Part shown: in pieces, positions 25,436 to 36,000 of the stretch
How the letters are laid out: each line of letters begins with the position of its first letter
Numbering within the stretch: position 1 is the first letter of the stretch
Source: Paracoccaceae bacterium
GTDB taxonomy: Bacteria > Pseudomonadota > Alphaproteobacteria > Rhodobacterales > Rhodobacteraceae
Direction of reading: 5' to 3'
DNA: 64,000 bases
Assembly: GCA_902602765.1 (NCBI GenBank)
Contig: CACKSH010000006.1
Span: forward strand, 1-64,000
The notes under the pieces: model-generated
Databases searched by the model: none
Seen by the model: only the letters and a program-made list of their open reading frames with translations
Told to the model about the DNA's origin: nothing
Made by a program: the position numbers and the translations under genes

Positions 25436-26389
25436 CTATTGCTGATTATGAAAAATAAATCCGAGAAAATTGAGTAAAATTTGAGCTGCAAGGATTGTAG
25501 TTGATCCTGAGTGATCATAGTCGGGAGCAACTTCCACTAGATCTATTCCTACAACTTTATTTTGTTTCGATAAATGTTGTAATATTTCGAGGACTTCGTA
25601 GTAAAGAAAACCGCCGTGACTTGGTGTACCAGTTCCAGGTGCAATGGAAGGACAAAAGGCGTCTATATCTATGGTTACGTAAACGTTTGAGTCTTTGGGA
25701 ATTCTACCTACTAAATTTTTTGGTCCTATTCTTCGTGTTTGCCGAACTGATAAAATATCAGAATTCATTGCCTTTGCGTCCTCATATCCCTCTTTTGAGG
25801 TTGAACTTACATTTCTGATCCCAACTTGGGTAAGTCCAGTAACGTAGTTTTTTTCTGCAGCCCTTCGCATTGGGTTCCCATGTCCATACTTTACTCCATG
25901 TCTCTCATCTACAAAGTCAAGGTGCGCATCTATTTGAAGTATGTGAATTGGGCCAGAATTTGAAAAGGCATTTACGCATGGAATATTTACCGAATGATCT
26001 CCACCGAGCACTACTGGTAAAGCCCCAGCTTTCAGGATTGACCTAACCCCCTTTTCAATATTTTTATGACTTTTTATTGTATCGGTGTGAATTATATCGG
26101 CGTCTCCAATATCCACAATTTTCACATCTTCGGTTAGGTAAGTAACATCATCTTCGTGATCATATGCGCCGGAATGGCCAAAACTGAATAAAGTAGATGC
26201 CTCACGAATGCCTCTTGGGCCGAACCTAGCTCCAGCCCGCCACTGCGTTCCAAAGTCGAATGGTGCACCAAGTACTGCTACGTCGGCATTAATTTGTGAC
26301 CAGTCTGTAACTAACTCGCGTTTTGCAAATGTAGAAACACCTACAAAGGGTAAATTTAATCTACCAGTCTCATATCCATGACCCGACAT
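25436..26389 (-). CDS. Agmatinase/ureohydrolase family enzyme (SpeB-like)
   Basis: The 317-aa enzyme has the Mn-binding ureohydrolase motifs GGDHS, DAHLDF and TIDIDAF. It would hydrolyse agmatine or another guanidino compound to urea and an amine. The segment after the last motif reads DAFCPSIAPGTGTP, with Cys where many family members have Asp (DPxxAPG); the metal-ligand Asp residues themselves are retained. The ATG at 26389 has AAGGAG six bases upstream, so the track TTG one codon earlier is not used. It diverges from the iron alcohol dehydrogenase. Substrate is uncertain within the agmatine/guanidinobutyrate/guanidine-type family. Confidence 0.85.
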   Translation of the reverse strand: MSGHGYETGRLNLPFVGVSTFAKRELVTDWSQINADVAVLGAPFDFGTQWRAGARFGPRGIREASTLFSFGHSGAYDHEDDVTYLTEDVKIVDIGDADIIHTDTIKSHKNIEKGVRSILKAGALPVVLGGDHSVNIPCVNAFSNSGPIHILQIDAHLDFVDERHGVKYGHGNPMRRAAEKNYVTGLTQVGIRNVSSTSKEGYEDAKAMNSDILSVRQTRRIGPKNLVGRIPKDSNVYVTIDIDAFCPSIAPGTGTPSHGGFLYYEVLEILQHLSKQNKVVGIDLVEVAPDYDHSGSTTILAAQILLNFLGFIFHNQQ

Positions 26390-26559
26390 CAATTTCTCCT
26401 TCTATTAATTGACATGTTAAGTCGTGGAACACAGTAAACCAACTAAAACTTGTCTGGATGATGTTAGTCAGAGAAATTATTCTTGCATTGATGGGCTTTT
26501 CTGCGACAAAAATGACTGTATCAAAAATAAACTCTGAAAATCGAAAAAGGATTTTTTTG

Positions 26560-27735
26560 ATGACAAATAATAGTCTGCTAGATCATAAAGATTGGGGGTT
26601 TCCTGTTCCTATATTTTATGGTCCTGGGCGTATCGCTGAGATCGGTTCAATTTGTAAAAATCTAGGAATTAATAACCCACTCATTGTAACCGACAGAGGA
26701 AGTTCGAAGTTATCATTCGTTCAAGAACTGCGCAGTTTACTTCTCAAAGCTGGAATTTCCAGTGAGCTCTTTTTTGATATTTCCCCTAATCCTGTAGGTA
26801 ATGAAATTGAAGCTGGTTGTATTGCTTACAGAGACGGAAACCATGACGCTATAATCGGTATCGGTGGGGGAAGTGGTATGGATGGAGCAAAAGCTATCTG
26901 CTTAACAGTTAATAATAATTTTGATTTGTGGGCTTTTGATTATAACAAGCCTGTACCACAGATCAGAAGTTCAGACCCATTTCCAAAGCTAATTATGGTG
27001 CCGACAACTGCTGGTACAGGTGCTGAAACGGAAAGTACCGCCATGGTGACGCACGCTGGAAAAGGTATGAAATTTTGTCTAGATCATCCGCATTTAAAGA
27101 TTAGTGCTGCAATTTTAGATCCTTCGCTGACACTTGGATTACCTCCTAATTTAACTGCGTGGACAGGTGTTGATGCATTAACACACGCAATTGAAGCATA
27201 TATCGTGCCTGATTTTCACCCATTATGTGATGGTGCTGCGATCGAAGCATTAAGGCTAATTGGTAAATATTTAGTAAAGTCTGTCGAGGAACCGGAGAAT
27301 CTGGAAGCGCGTGGTGGCATGCTGGTAGGATCTTGTTTGGCAGGAATTTCATTTTTGAAAGGGCTCGGCTTTGTTCATGCTATATCTCACATGGTAGGTG
27401 CTGAGTACGACACGCAACACGGTTTGACCAACGCAATAGTCTTGCCAGTAGTACTTCGCTATAATCTTCCTTCGTTGGATGAAAAGCGCAATATTATGGC
27501 TGATGCTTTAGGTATGTCTGACAAAACTAGTGATGGTTTTATTGGAGAAATAGAGGCAAAGCTTGATCGGCTGAATATACCTAAATCTTTGGGTGAAATT
27601 GGTGTTCCATTTGATTGTGCAGGTCGAATTTCTGAGAAAGCGATGCTCGACAGTGCTGCTTCGACTAATCCTGTTAGAGGAGATGTTGCATCTGTAAAAG
27701 AGCTTGTTGAAAAATCTATAAAAAAAGCTCGTTAG
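26560..27735 (+). CDS. Iron-containing alcohol dehydrogenase
   Basis: The 391-aa oxidoreductase (group III ADH) binds NAD(P) through GIGGGSGMDGAKAI and iron through DALTHAIEAY and GFVHAISHMVGAEYDTQHG, which together give the Asp/His ligand set. The track ORF starts at 26458, but the ATG at 26560 follows AAGGA with suitable spacing and gives a family-like N-terminus (WGFPVPIFYGPGR). The substrate is unknown. Its divergent neighbour is the agmatinase-like gene, so a joint role in degrading an amine-derived alcohol or aldehyde is possible but not shown. Confidence 0.88.
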   Translation: MTNNSLLDHKDWGFPVPIFYGPGRIAEIGSICKNLGINNPLIVTDRGSSKLSFVQELRSLLLKAGISSELFFDISPNPVGNEIEAGCIAYRDGNHDAIIGIGGGSGMDGAKAICLTVNNNFDLWAFDYNKPVPQIRSSDPFPKLIMVPTTAGTGAETESTAMVTHAGKGMKFCLDHPHLKISAAILDPSLTLGLPPNLTAWTGVDALTHAIEAYIVPDFHPLCDGAAIEALRLIGKYLVKSVEEPENLEARGGMLVGSCLAGISFLKGLGFVHAISHMVGAEYDTQHGLTNAIVLPVVLRYNLPSLDEKRNIMADALGMSDKTSDGFIGEIEAKLDRLNIPKSLGEIGVPFDCAGRISEKAMLDSAASTNPVRGDVASVKELVEKSIKKAR

Positions 27736-27744
27736 TTGGTTTTG

Positions 27745-27936
27745 TTAGAAACGATCGATTGTAAGAAATTGATCTTTTTTCTTATCCATATCCCATAAGC
27801 CATAATTAGAAGAAGCTATTTCATTGTCAGCCTTCAGCCTAGCAGTTTCAGCATTTGCCAGGTTTGCTTTATATGATATCTTGTTTGCCGTGGAACTCGT
27901 ATCGAAGTTATGTAGTATTTGTTTTTCAGAAAGCAT
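27745..27936 (-). CDS. 63-aa hypothetical protein
   Basis: I do not recognise this protein. It is hydrophilic with a central Ala/Lys-rich stretch (YKANLANAETARLKADNEIA) likely to be helical, then NYGLWDMDKKKD. The start ATG has an excellent ribosome binding site (AAGGAG, six bases upstream), which argues that it is expressed. It ends nine bases from the end of the convergent alcohol dehydrogenase gene. No membrane segment or cysteine is present. Confidence 0.6.
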   Translation of the reverse strand: MLSEKQILHNFDTSSTANKISYKANLANAETARLKADNEIASSNYGLWDMDKKKDQFLTIDRF

Positions 27937-28517
27937 GTTTATCTCCTTAACATATGATATACGTCAGCAAGGCCTATGCCAGATCAAAAAAAGTTATTTG
28001 AATCATAGTGATATATTCCACAAAGTAGTAATTTGGTGACTAAGCTTCTCAGAAATTACTATTTTATTGTTGTTTCTCCAATTTCAACTCGAACAAATTT
28101 ATCCTCGCTTTTAGGTCGAACTGCGAAGATGGCTCCTTTTCAACCATCAGAAAAAGACCGGATCTTTGCTAGATCCAAATGTTGGTAAGCTAAAATTTTT
28201 TTTGCAATTATTATGTTCAGCGTTATAGCCCCGATGTGAAAAAATTTTTTATTAGCCTTACGCAAGGTTACCTAAGTTTCGTCTTGTAAACAATAAGATA
28301 GCCGCATAAGTCGATTTTCGTACTCACTACTATTTTTAGTTTCAAGTTCGCTTTATTTTTAGGCAGAGAGATAAAAATTGTCAGAAAATTATCGTTTTAG
28401 TTCATTTTTTTGTTTCAAAAGTGCTTTTAAACAAAAAGAAGTCATATGCCGGACTACTGGTAATAAATTAATCGAATATTGTTTTGTAAAGAGCTTGAAA
28501 AATGACATGGAGCTAAT
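27937..28517. other. 581-base region without an accepted gene
   Basis: This AT-rich region separates the 63-aa gene from the MMPL operon. It holds the operon promoter (not pinned down) and the ribosome binding site GGAG before 28518. On the minus strand, between about 28,280 and 28,075, one frame is open for about 40 codons, meets a TGA, and stays open for 25 more (reading AIFAVRPKSEDKFVRVEIGE), so it may hold the remnant of a gene; I could not match it to a family. The same stretch contains a hairpin with a T-tract (28150-28178). Confidence 0.4.
28150..28178 (-). terminator. Possible intrinsic terminator on the minus strand
   Basis: On the minus strand GGATCT and AGATCC pair around a five-base loop (AGCAA), extendable by two T-G pairs, and are followed by GGTCTTTTTC. 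No accepted minus-strand gene lies upstream, so it could end a small RNA or a decayed gene, or be chance. Confidence 0.3.
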
Positions 28518-30839
28518 ATGAATTTTACAAAGTCGTCTTATGGAGAAATGCTTTTAAACAACCGTATATTAGCAATTATTTTTCTTTTTCTAGTAACTGT
28601 TGGAATGTCATATGGTGCTAAAAATCTTTATTTTGACAATGATTATCGGGCATTTTTTGGGAAAACAAATCCACAACTTGAGGCTTTTGAACGGCTCCAG
28701 AAAACTTACACAAAAATTGATAATGTTCAATTTGCTGTAGAGCCAGACCCAGGCAGTGATGCCAGTTCCGTTCAAATATTGGCAGCTATTGAGGAGTTAA
28801 CCGAATTAGCTTGGCAGATTCCCTATTCATTGCGTGTCGACAGCATATCTAACTATCAACATACAGAGGTGGATGAAGATGATCTACTTGTAGAAGATCT
28901 TTATGGATATGCGGAAGAGCTAACCGAACAAGAATTAAAAGACATACGTGCAATAATTACCACCGAACCCTCAATAATTGGTCGTATTCACGACCCAGCG
29001 CATAGATCTACCGCTGTCACAGCTACCGTCCAATTGCCTGGTAAAGATCCCATGGAAGTGGTTGAAGTTGTCGAGGCTGCTAGAGTATTAAAGGAAACAA
29101 TTGAGCGAAATCATGAAGTAACATTAAGGCTTGGTGGTATCGCACTTTTCAACAATGCGTTTCTTGAGGCATCTGAAAACGACATGATGACGTTGATGCC
29201 TGCTATGTATATAGTCATCTTGATTGTCACCTATTTATTGATAAGATCAATCTATGCAACTGCGGTGGTTGTACTAATTATTGTACCAAGCATTACTGTA
29301 GCTATGGGGTTTGGTGGATGGATTGGTGTAGGGTTAACGCCACCGTCTGCAAGCGCCCCAACAGTGATTACAACCTTAGCGGTGGCAGACTCCATTCATT
29401 TCCTTGTTACGATGTTTCAGCGAATGAACGCAGGCCACAGTCAACGTGACTCAATTATTTACAGTTTAAGTGTTAATGGGAAGCCAATTTTTCTGACATC
29501 GATAACAACTGCTGTTGGATTTTTATCTTTAAATTTTTCTGACTCACCACCCTTTCATGACCTAGGAAATATTACAGCAGCTGGAGTGATGGCAGCATGG
29601 CTTTTTTCTATTATGCTTCTCCCTATTTTAATGAGTTTTGTAACTGTAAAACCAAAGGAAACGCTAGGTGCGCTTAATAAGTGTATGGCTATCATTGGGG
29701 AATTTATTTCATCAAAATATAAGGCTGTTCTGCTCGTATCAATGTTGGTGTCAGTTCTTATAACCGCGGCAATTACAAGGAATGAAATTAATGATGATTT
29801 TCTGAAGTATTTTGATGAAGATATAACGTTCAGATCAGATACTGATTGGATAAGCCAAAATTTAACCGGTTTAAATCAAATACAATTTGATATGCAGTCA
29901 AAAATGCCAAATGGTATAAGTGAGCCCCAGTTCTTAAATAAGCTCGAAACATTTTCTAACTGGGCTCGCAACCATGAAGTGGTCACCAATGTGCAAAGTA
30001 TAACGGATGTATTTAAGCGTCTGAATAAAGACTTAAATGGAGGGGACGAACAGTTTTATAAGATACCAGAAAGTCGTGAGCTATCTGCACAGTATCTATT
30101 ACTCTATGAATTATCGCTTCCGTTCGGTTTGGATCTTAACAATCAAATTGATATAGATAAGTCATCAACCCAAGTCATTGTGACTATTGATGATCTAACC
30201 ACCAATCAAATAAAAGCTTGGATCAAAGAAGCAGAAACTTTTCTCGAAAGCGAGCTTGGAATGGATGCAGTTGCAGCAGGCCCCACTGTGATGTTTTCGT
30301 ACATAGCTGAAAGAAATATTGAGGGCATGTTGTGGGGGACTTTATACGCTGTTTTGATTATTTCAGGAATTATTCTGATTGCTTTGAAGGATGTAAGGCT
30401 TGGACTTTTAAGTCTCGTTCCTAACTTGCTTCCGGCTGCATTAGCTTTCGGGGTATGGGGCTTATTCGTTGGGCAAGTAAACATGGCAGTGGCTGTAGTA
30501 ACTGGCATGGCGCTTGGAGTAATTGTGGATGATAGCGTACATTTTCTCACAAAATATCAATTGGCACGAAAAAATGAGAAACTATCTGCGGAACGAGCGG
30601 TTGTGTCTGCTTTTAGTGGGGTCGGTACTGCATTGCTCGTAACAACGATTATTTTAGTTGCTGGTTTTGCTATTTTAGCACAGTCAAGTTTTGGACTTAA
30701 TAGTGCCATGGCTAGCTTAACAGCTATAGCATTATTTATGGCTTTGGTAGCGGACTTAACTATATTACCCGCATTACTCATCCTATTGGATAGAAAAATG
30801 AACAAAAGTAATGCTCAAGAAAATGTTGTTACGGCATAA
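28518..30839 (+). CDS. MMPL/RND-superfamily transporter
   Basis: The 773-aa inner-membrane protein has the two-fold RND architecture: one helix at residues 17-35, a large periplasmic loop (about 40-230), a bundle of five or six helices to about 380, then the same pattern again (helix near 400, loop 420-610, helices 610-765). The conserved VADSIHFLVTMFQRM and VIVDDSVHFLTKYQ segments after the fourth helix of each half are typical of MMPL proteins (COG1033), which export lipids or other hydrophobic substrates using the proton gradient. It leads a three-gene unit with a LolA-like protein and a predicted outer-membrane barrel. Substrate unknown. Confidence 0.9.
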   Translation: MNFTKSSYGEMLLNNRILAIIFLFLVTVGMSYGAKNLYFDNDYRAFFGKTNPQLEAFERLQKTYTKIDNVQFAVEPDPGSDASSVQILAAIEELTELAWQIPYSLRVDSISNYQHTEVDEDDLLVEDLYGYAEELTEQELKDIRAIITTEPSIIGRIHDPAHRSTAVTATVQLPGKDPMEVVEVVEAARVLKETIERNHEVTLRLGGIALFNNAFLEASENDMMTLMPAMYIVILIVTYLLIRSIYATAVVVLIIVPSITVAMGFGGWIGVGLTPPSASAPTVITTLAVADSIHFLVTMFQRMNAGHSQRDSIIYSLSVNGKPIFLTSITTAVGFLSLNFSDSPPFHDLGNITAAGVMAAWLFSIMLLPILMSFVTVKPKETLGALNKCMAIIGEFISSKYKAVLLVSMLVSVLITAAITRNEINDDFLKYFDEDITFRSDTDWISQNLTGLNQIQFDMQSKMPNGISEPQFLNKLETFSNWARNHEVVTNVQSITDVFKRLNKDLNGGDEQFYKIPESRELSAQYLLLYELSLPFGLDLNNQIDIDKSSTQVIVTIDDLTTNQIKAWIKEAETFLESELGMDAVAAGPTVMFSYIAERNIEGMLWGTLYAVLIISGIILIALKDVRLGLLSLVPNLLPAALAFGVWGLFVGQVNMAVAVVTGMALGVIVDDSVHFLTKYQLARKNEKLSAERAVVSAFSGVGTALLVTTIILVAGFAILAQSSFGLNSAMASLTAIALFMALVADLTILPALLILLDRKMNKSNAQENVVTA

Positions 30840-30857
30840 CTGTAAAAGGAATAGATT

Positions 30858-31640
30858 ATGAAATTCATGCAAATTATTATTATAGCTTTAATTTCCTGTT
30901 TATTTGCAGCTAACGTTTATGCTTCTGATGGGAGGGGTCTTGAAATAGCGACAGAGCTAGATGTCAGAGATAATGGTTTTGGTGACACGACATCTACAAT
31001 GACCATGACCTTGTTTGATCAATATGGGAACTCAACCTCCAGGAAGATCAGAAATAGAACCCTAGAGGGCACAGATGAAGGTGATTTGTCACTGGTTATT
31101 TTTGACACTCCAGCCGACGTTAAGGGTACAGCTTTTCTTTCCCACACAAAAAGATCAGGGTCAGATGATCAGTGGTTATACTTACCGGCCCTGAAGCGTG
31201 TAAAGCGTATTGCCTCATCGAACCAAGCGGGACCGTTTATGGGGAGCGAGTTTGCATATGAAGATATCTCGAGCCAGGAACTTGAAAAGTATACTTATAA
31301 GTACTTGCGTAATGAGGCATATAACGGGTTGGATTGTTTTGTAGTTGAGTATGATCCTGTAGATCGTAAGAGTGGCTATTCGAAGCAAATTGTTTGGATA
31401 GATACAAAAGAATATAGGTCTCACAAAATTGAGTTTTATGACCGGAAAGAAAGCTTGCTCAAAACTTTAGAATATAAGGGTTACTCTCAATATAATGATA
31501 AATTTTGGCGAGCGGATGTCTTAGAGATGGAAAATCATCAGACTGGGAAGAGGACGGTATTGGAATTTGATGATTGGAAATTTCAAACTGGTTTGACTGC
31601 AAAAGACTTCAATAAGAAATCACTTAAAAAAGTTCGTTGA
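30858..31640 (+). CDS. Periplasmic outer-membrane lipoprotein-sorting (LolA-like) protein
   Basis: The 260-aa protein has a signal peptide (residues 1-22, ending NVYAS) and a COG2834-type LolA/LolB-like domain with DQWLYLPALKRVKRIASSNQAGPFMGSEFAYEDI, the family hallmark. Such proteins carry acyl chains in an open beta-sandwich. It follows the MMPL gene by 18 bases and its stop overlaps the start of the barrel gene (TGATG). A role in ferrying the pump substrate across the periplasm is inferred from fold and context. Confidence 0.85.
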   Translation: MKFMQIIIIALISCLFAANVYASDGRGLEIATELDVRDNGFGDTTSTMTMTLFDQYGNSTSRKIRNRTLEGTDEGDLSLVIFDTPADVKGTAFLSHTKRSGSDDQWLYLPALKRVKRIASSNQAGPFMGSEFAYEDISSQELEKYTYKYLRNEAYNGLDCFVVEYDPVDRKSGYSKQIVWIDTKEYRSHKIEFYDRKESLLKTLEYKGYSQYNDKFWRADVLEMENHQTGKRTVLEFDDWKFQTGLTAKDFNKKSLKKVR

Positions 31641-32785
31641 TGAACTCGGTAACAAAAACATTATGTTTGTGGCTGCTACTGGCGATACAAGTTAACGCTG
31701 AGACAAGTGGTTCACTGGCGATTACTGGATCTTATTTTCCCAAGTCTTTAGATGAGAGTTTTGATACAAATATTACAGCAGAAGCAAAAGTTATAGGATA
31801 TGAAGAGTTATCTCACTTTCAGCTAGTGTATGAATTTATATTTAGAAAAAGTCTAAACGATAGTGGCATGGACATAGTAGAGCCACGTCAATTTTTTCTT
31901 TCGAAGACTTTTGGAGAAATAGACGCTTATTTAGGTTATCGCCATACTTTTTGGGGGGTGGTGGAAAGTAAAAATCTTGTTGATTTGATTAATCAGCACG
32001 ACTTGGCGGCAGGTATTTCCGCAGATAATAGACTTGGTGCGCCATCCATTTCTTTCGAGACCTATTTAGGTTCTGGAGATTTCCAATATTGGTATATCCC
32101 CAGGTTTCGTGAAAGGACATTTAATGAGCAAAATGCTCACCCTGGGTTAGGATTACCAGTTTTGCCAGCTCAGTTTGCGCACACTAAAAGATCGAAAGCT
32201 CCCGATCATGCTATAAGGTATGGTAATTCAATTGGTGATATTGACTATGCCCTGAGTGTATTCGATGGAACCGCTCGAGAACCAATAATTCGTGTTGAGG
32301 AAATGAGTAGCATCCGTCCATATTATGAGCGAATGCGCTCTATTGGTTTGGAGCTTCAATATACTGGAGACTCGATCTTGTATAAATTTGAAGGCCTGAA
32401 TGGCACTCAAGGTGAGGAGGATTTTAATGCAGCAGTTATGGGAATTGAAAAAACTGTTTATTCAATTTTTGAAACACAATGGGATATGGGGTTAATAATT
32501 GAGTACCAATATGATGACAGAGTTCAGGCTCTAATAGATCGTACTCTCGTCTCAGGAATTCGATTAACATCAAATGATGAGTTCGACACCAGTCTTCTTG
32601 TTCTATACACCGATGATCATGAATTTAGCCAGTCTCTATTTGGTTTAGAGGCTTCTAGGCGGCTACGTAACGGAATGACCCTAGACTTAAAATATTTACT
32701 CTATAAGTCTGACGAACAGAATTTACCATTTTATTCGTTTGTAGATGATAGCGAATTAAGCCTAACCCTCGGTTATTACTTTTAA
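31640..32785 (+). CDS. Predicted outer-membrane beta-barrel protein
   Basis: The protein has a signal peptide (cleavage near VNAETSG) and alternating strand patterns throughout, and ends with LSLTLGYYF, the aromatic C-terminal signature recognised by the BAM machinery. No specific porin family was identified. The ATG at 31640 shares its first base with the stop of the LolA-like gene; the track start one codon earlier is a TTG. Together with the pump and the periplasmic protein it would complete an envelope-spanning route, so it is probably the outer-membrane partner. A short AT-rich segment follows before the tRNA. Confidence 0.7.
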   Translation: MNSVTKTLCLWLLLAIQVNAETSGSLAITGSYFPKSLDESFDTNITAEAKVIGYEELSHFQLVYEFIFRKSLNDSGMDIVEPRQFFLSKTFGEIDAYLGYRHTFWGVVESKNLVDLINQHDLAAGISADNRLGAPSISFETYLGSGDFQYWYIPRFRERTFNEQNAHPGLGLPVLPAQFAHTKRSKAPDHAIRYGNSIGDIDYALSVFDGTAREPIIRVEEMSSIRPYYERMRSIGLELQYTGDSILYKFEGLNGTQGEEDFNAAVMGIEKTVYSIFETQWDMGLIIEYQYDDRVQALIDRTLVSGIRLTSNDEFDTSLLVLYTDDHEFSQSLFGLEASRRLRNGMTLDLKYLLYKSDEQNLPFYSFVDDSELSLTLGYYF

Positions 32786-32879
32786 AATTTGGAAAAGCCA
32801 ACTATAAATTTTCTCAAAATTTTGAATTATCAAGATATTTGGACATTATATTCATGAGGAATAATGAAATTAAATCTAT

Positions 32880-32954
32880 TGGAGCGGGCGATGAGATTCG
32901 AACTCACGACATTTACCTTGGCAAGGTAACGCTCTACCCCTGAGCTACGCCCGC
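32880..32954 (-). tRNA. tRNA-Gly (anticodon GCC)
   Basis: On the minus strand a complete cloverleaf can be folded: acceptor GCGGGCG/CGCCCGC, D arm GCTC...GAGC, anticodon stem TTACC/GGTAA with loop TTGCCAA, and T arm GTGAG/CTCAT with TTCGAAT. The anticodon GCC reads glycine codons GGC and GGU. The discriminator is T and the CCA end is encoded. Confidence 0.97.
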
Positions 32955-33050
32955 ATCCTTGAGTATCTCGCTGTTTATAAAGATCCGTTTGTAACCGCAA
33001 GCATAAAATGAATTACTTCGTAAATATGTATTCATTTTGGGATCAACCGT

Positions 33051-36000
33051 TTACTCCAACTCCACGATTAAATCTTTTGCGTCAATTTGCGTCGCAGCAT
33101 TGACGTGAACAGCCTTAATTTTTGCGTCCCGCTCGACATGTATACCAGTTTCCATTTTCATAGCTTCAATTGTTAATAGAAGGTCACCCTTTTTGACTGT
33201 CTGCCCTTCAATTACGCTTACCGTGGAAATCACACCAGGCATAGGGGCTCCGATGTGGCTAGAATTATCAGGATCCGCTTTTGGTCGTGATGTGGTTTCA
33301 GAAGTTACTAATCTATTTGGAACCCTAATTACTCTTGGCTGTCCATTGAGTTCGAAGAAAACTTTGACTTCACCATTTTCATCAGTCTCACCGATCGCTT
33401 GCATTCTTATTTCTAATGTTTTCCCCGGATCGATCTCCAAACTTATTTCATCGCCTGGGTTCATGCCATAGAAAAAAGTTTTTGTTGGCAGAGTTCTTAC
33501 TGGGCCATAAGTGAGATGCCTTTCCATATAGTCTAGGAAAACTTTTGGATACATTAAATACCCATTTAAGTCCTCATCATCAATTTTCATGCCATCAAGC
33601 TTGCTAGAAAGCTCTTGCCGTGTTTTTTCAAGATCTATCAACTCTAGATTTTTACCTGGCCGATCTAAATTTGGTTTTTCACCTTTCAACGCTTTTGTTA
33701 CTATGTGCTTTGGAAAGCCCCCAGGTGGCTGTCCTAGGTTTCCTTTCAGCATATCAACAACACTTTCAGGGAAGGCGACGTCTGTATTTGGATTTTCGAC
33801 ATCTTCACGGTTTAGATTTTGGGCAACCATCATTAGGGCCATATCTCCTACCACTTTTGAAGATGGGGTCACCTTTACGATATCACCGAACATTTGGTTA
33901 ACGTCCGCATATGTCTCGGCAATATCATGCCATTTTTCTTCCATGCCCATTGATCGCGCTTGAGCTTTTAAGTTTGTAAATTGCCCTCCGGGCATTTCAT
34001 GTAAATACACCTCTGACGCTGGTGACGATAGTCCACTTTCAAAAGCGGCATACTGAGCTCTTACTTGCCCCCAATAATCGCTGATTTCTCGCAAGTTCTC
34101 GATATCTATTCCAGTATCTCGCTCAGAGTTATGCAGGGCTTCAACGATCGAACCCATACAAGGTTGTGAAGTTCCACCCGAAAATGCATCCATCGCGGTA
34201 TCAACTACATCTACGCCAGCGTCTGCTGCAGCTAGGATGGTAGCGCCTGCAATGCCAGAGGTGTCGTGAGTATGAAAATGAATTGGTAATCCTACTTCTT
34301 CTTTAAGTGCCTTGACCAGTTGACGCGCAGCAGCCGGCTTCAATAGACCCGCCATATCCTTCAGTCCAAGAAAATGCGCACCTGCTTTCTGAAGATCTTT
34401 AGCCATGTTCACATAATATTTTAAATTGTACTTAGATCGATCTGGATTTAAAATATCTCCAGTATAGCATATTGTGCCTTCGCAAATTTTTCCACTTTCC
34501 AATACAGCATCCATGGCAATCCGCATGTTCTCAACCCAATTAAGGCTGTCGAAAACACGAAATACGTCGATACCTTTCGATGCTTCGGCTACAAATGCTT
34601 GCACAACATTATCGGGATAATTTGTGTAGCCAACACCATTTGATGCGCGTAATAACATCTGCGTCATAAGGTTTGGCATTTGAGCTCGTATATCTCTTAA
34701 ACGCTGCCATGGGCATTCTTGTAGAAACCTGTAAGCAACATCGAACGTTGCCCCGCCCCAACATTCAACAGAGAAAAGTGATGGTAAATTTGATGCGTAA
34801 GCTGGCGCAACCCGTATCATATCCACGGAGCGCATTCTTGTTGCAAGTAACGACTGGTGACCATCGCGCATTGTTGTATCAGTTAGTAGCAGTTGTCTTT
34901 GTTTCAAAACCCAATCTGCGACCGCTCCAGGACCTTTTTGCTCAAGTAAATTTCGGATTCCATAGCTCATGTCACCAACTGGATTAGGAGAAATTGGGGT
35001 TGGAGTATCAAAATTTGGTAGGGGCCTGTCTGTAGTTTCTGGATGACCATTTACGCTTACATCTGCTATATATGTAAGAACTTTAGTTCCTCTATCTCTT
35101 CGTTTGTCAAAGTCAAAAAGATCTGGAGTAGTGTCAATAAATTTGGTGGTATATTCATTTGATAAAAATACGTTGTGTTTCAGCAAATTTTCTACAAAAG
35201 CTATATTTGTGGAGACTCCCCTTATCCTAAATTCCCTCAATGCACGATCCATTCGCGCGATAGCTTTGTCTGGTGTGGGTGCCCATGCTGTTACTTTTAC
35301 CAGTAAAGAATCATAATATCGCGTAATTACGCCCCCAGCATATGCAGTGCCTCCATCAAGCCTAATACCCATACCGGTAGCAGATCTAAAAGCGGTTATA
35401 CGGCCATAATCTGGGATGAAGTTGTTCTGAGGGTCTTCAGTAGTTATTCTTGTTTGCAAAGCATGCCCGTTTAATTTCACTTCACTTTGGTTAGCTTTAC
35501 CAGTTGCTTCATTTATCGTTTTGCCTTCCGCAATAAGAATTTGAGCTTGTACAATATCTATTCCAGTTACCTCTTCAGTCACCGTGTGCTCTACCTGTAC
35601 TCTTGGGTTAACCTCTATGAAGTAAAATTCTTCGGTATCCATATCCATTAGGAATTCAACAGTACCAGCGCATTCATAGTTTACATGTGCGCAGATCCTT
35701 CTACCTAGATCACATAGAGTTTCGCGCTGCTTTTGTGTTAGATACGGTGCGGGCGCCCGCTCAACCACCTTTTGGTTTCTCCGTTGTACTGAGCAATCTC
35801 GTTCCCAAAGATGATAAATCTCACCATGCTTATCGCCTAGAATTTGTACTTCTACGTGGCGGGCACGGATAATCATTTTTTCCAGATAACCTTCACCATT
35901 CCCAAAGGCTGACTCCGCTTCCCTTCGTCCCTCTAATACTTTGTCTTCCAACTCATCCGGGTGTTCGATTGGACGCATTCCCCGACCCCCACCACCCCAT

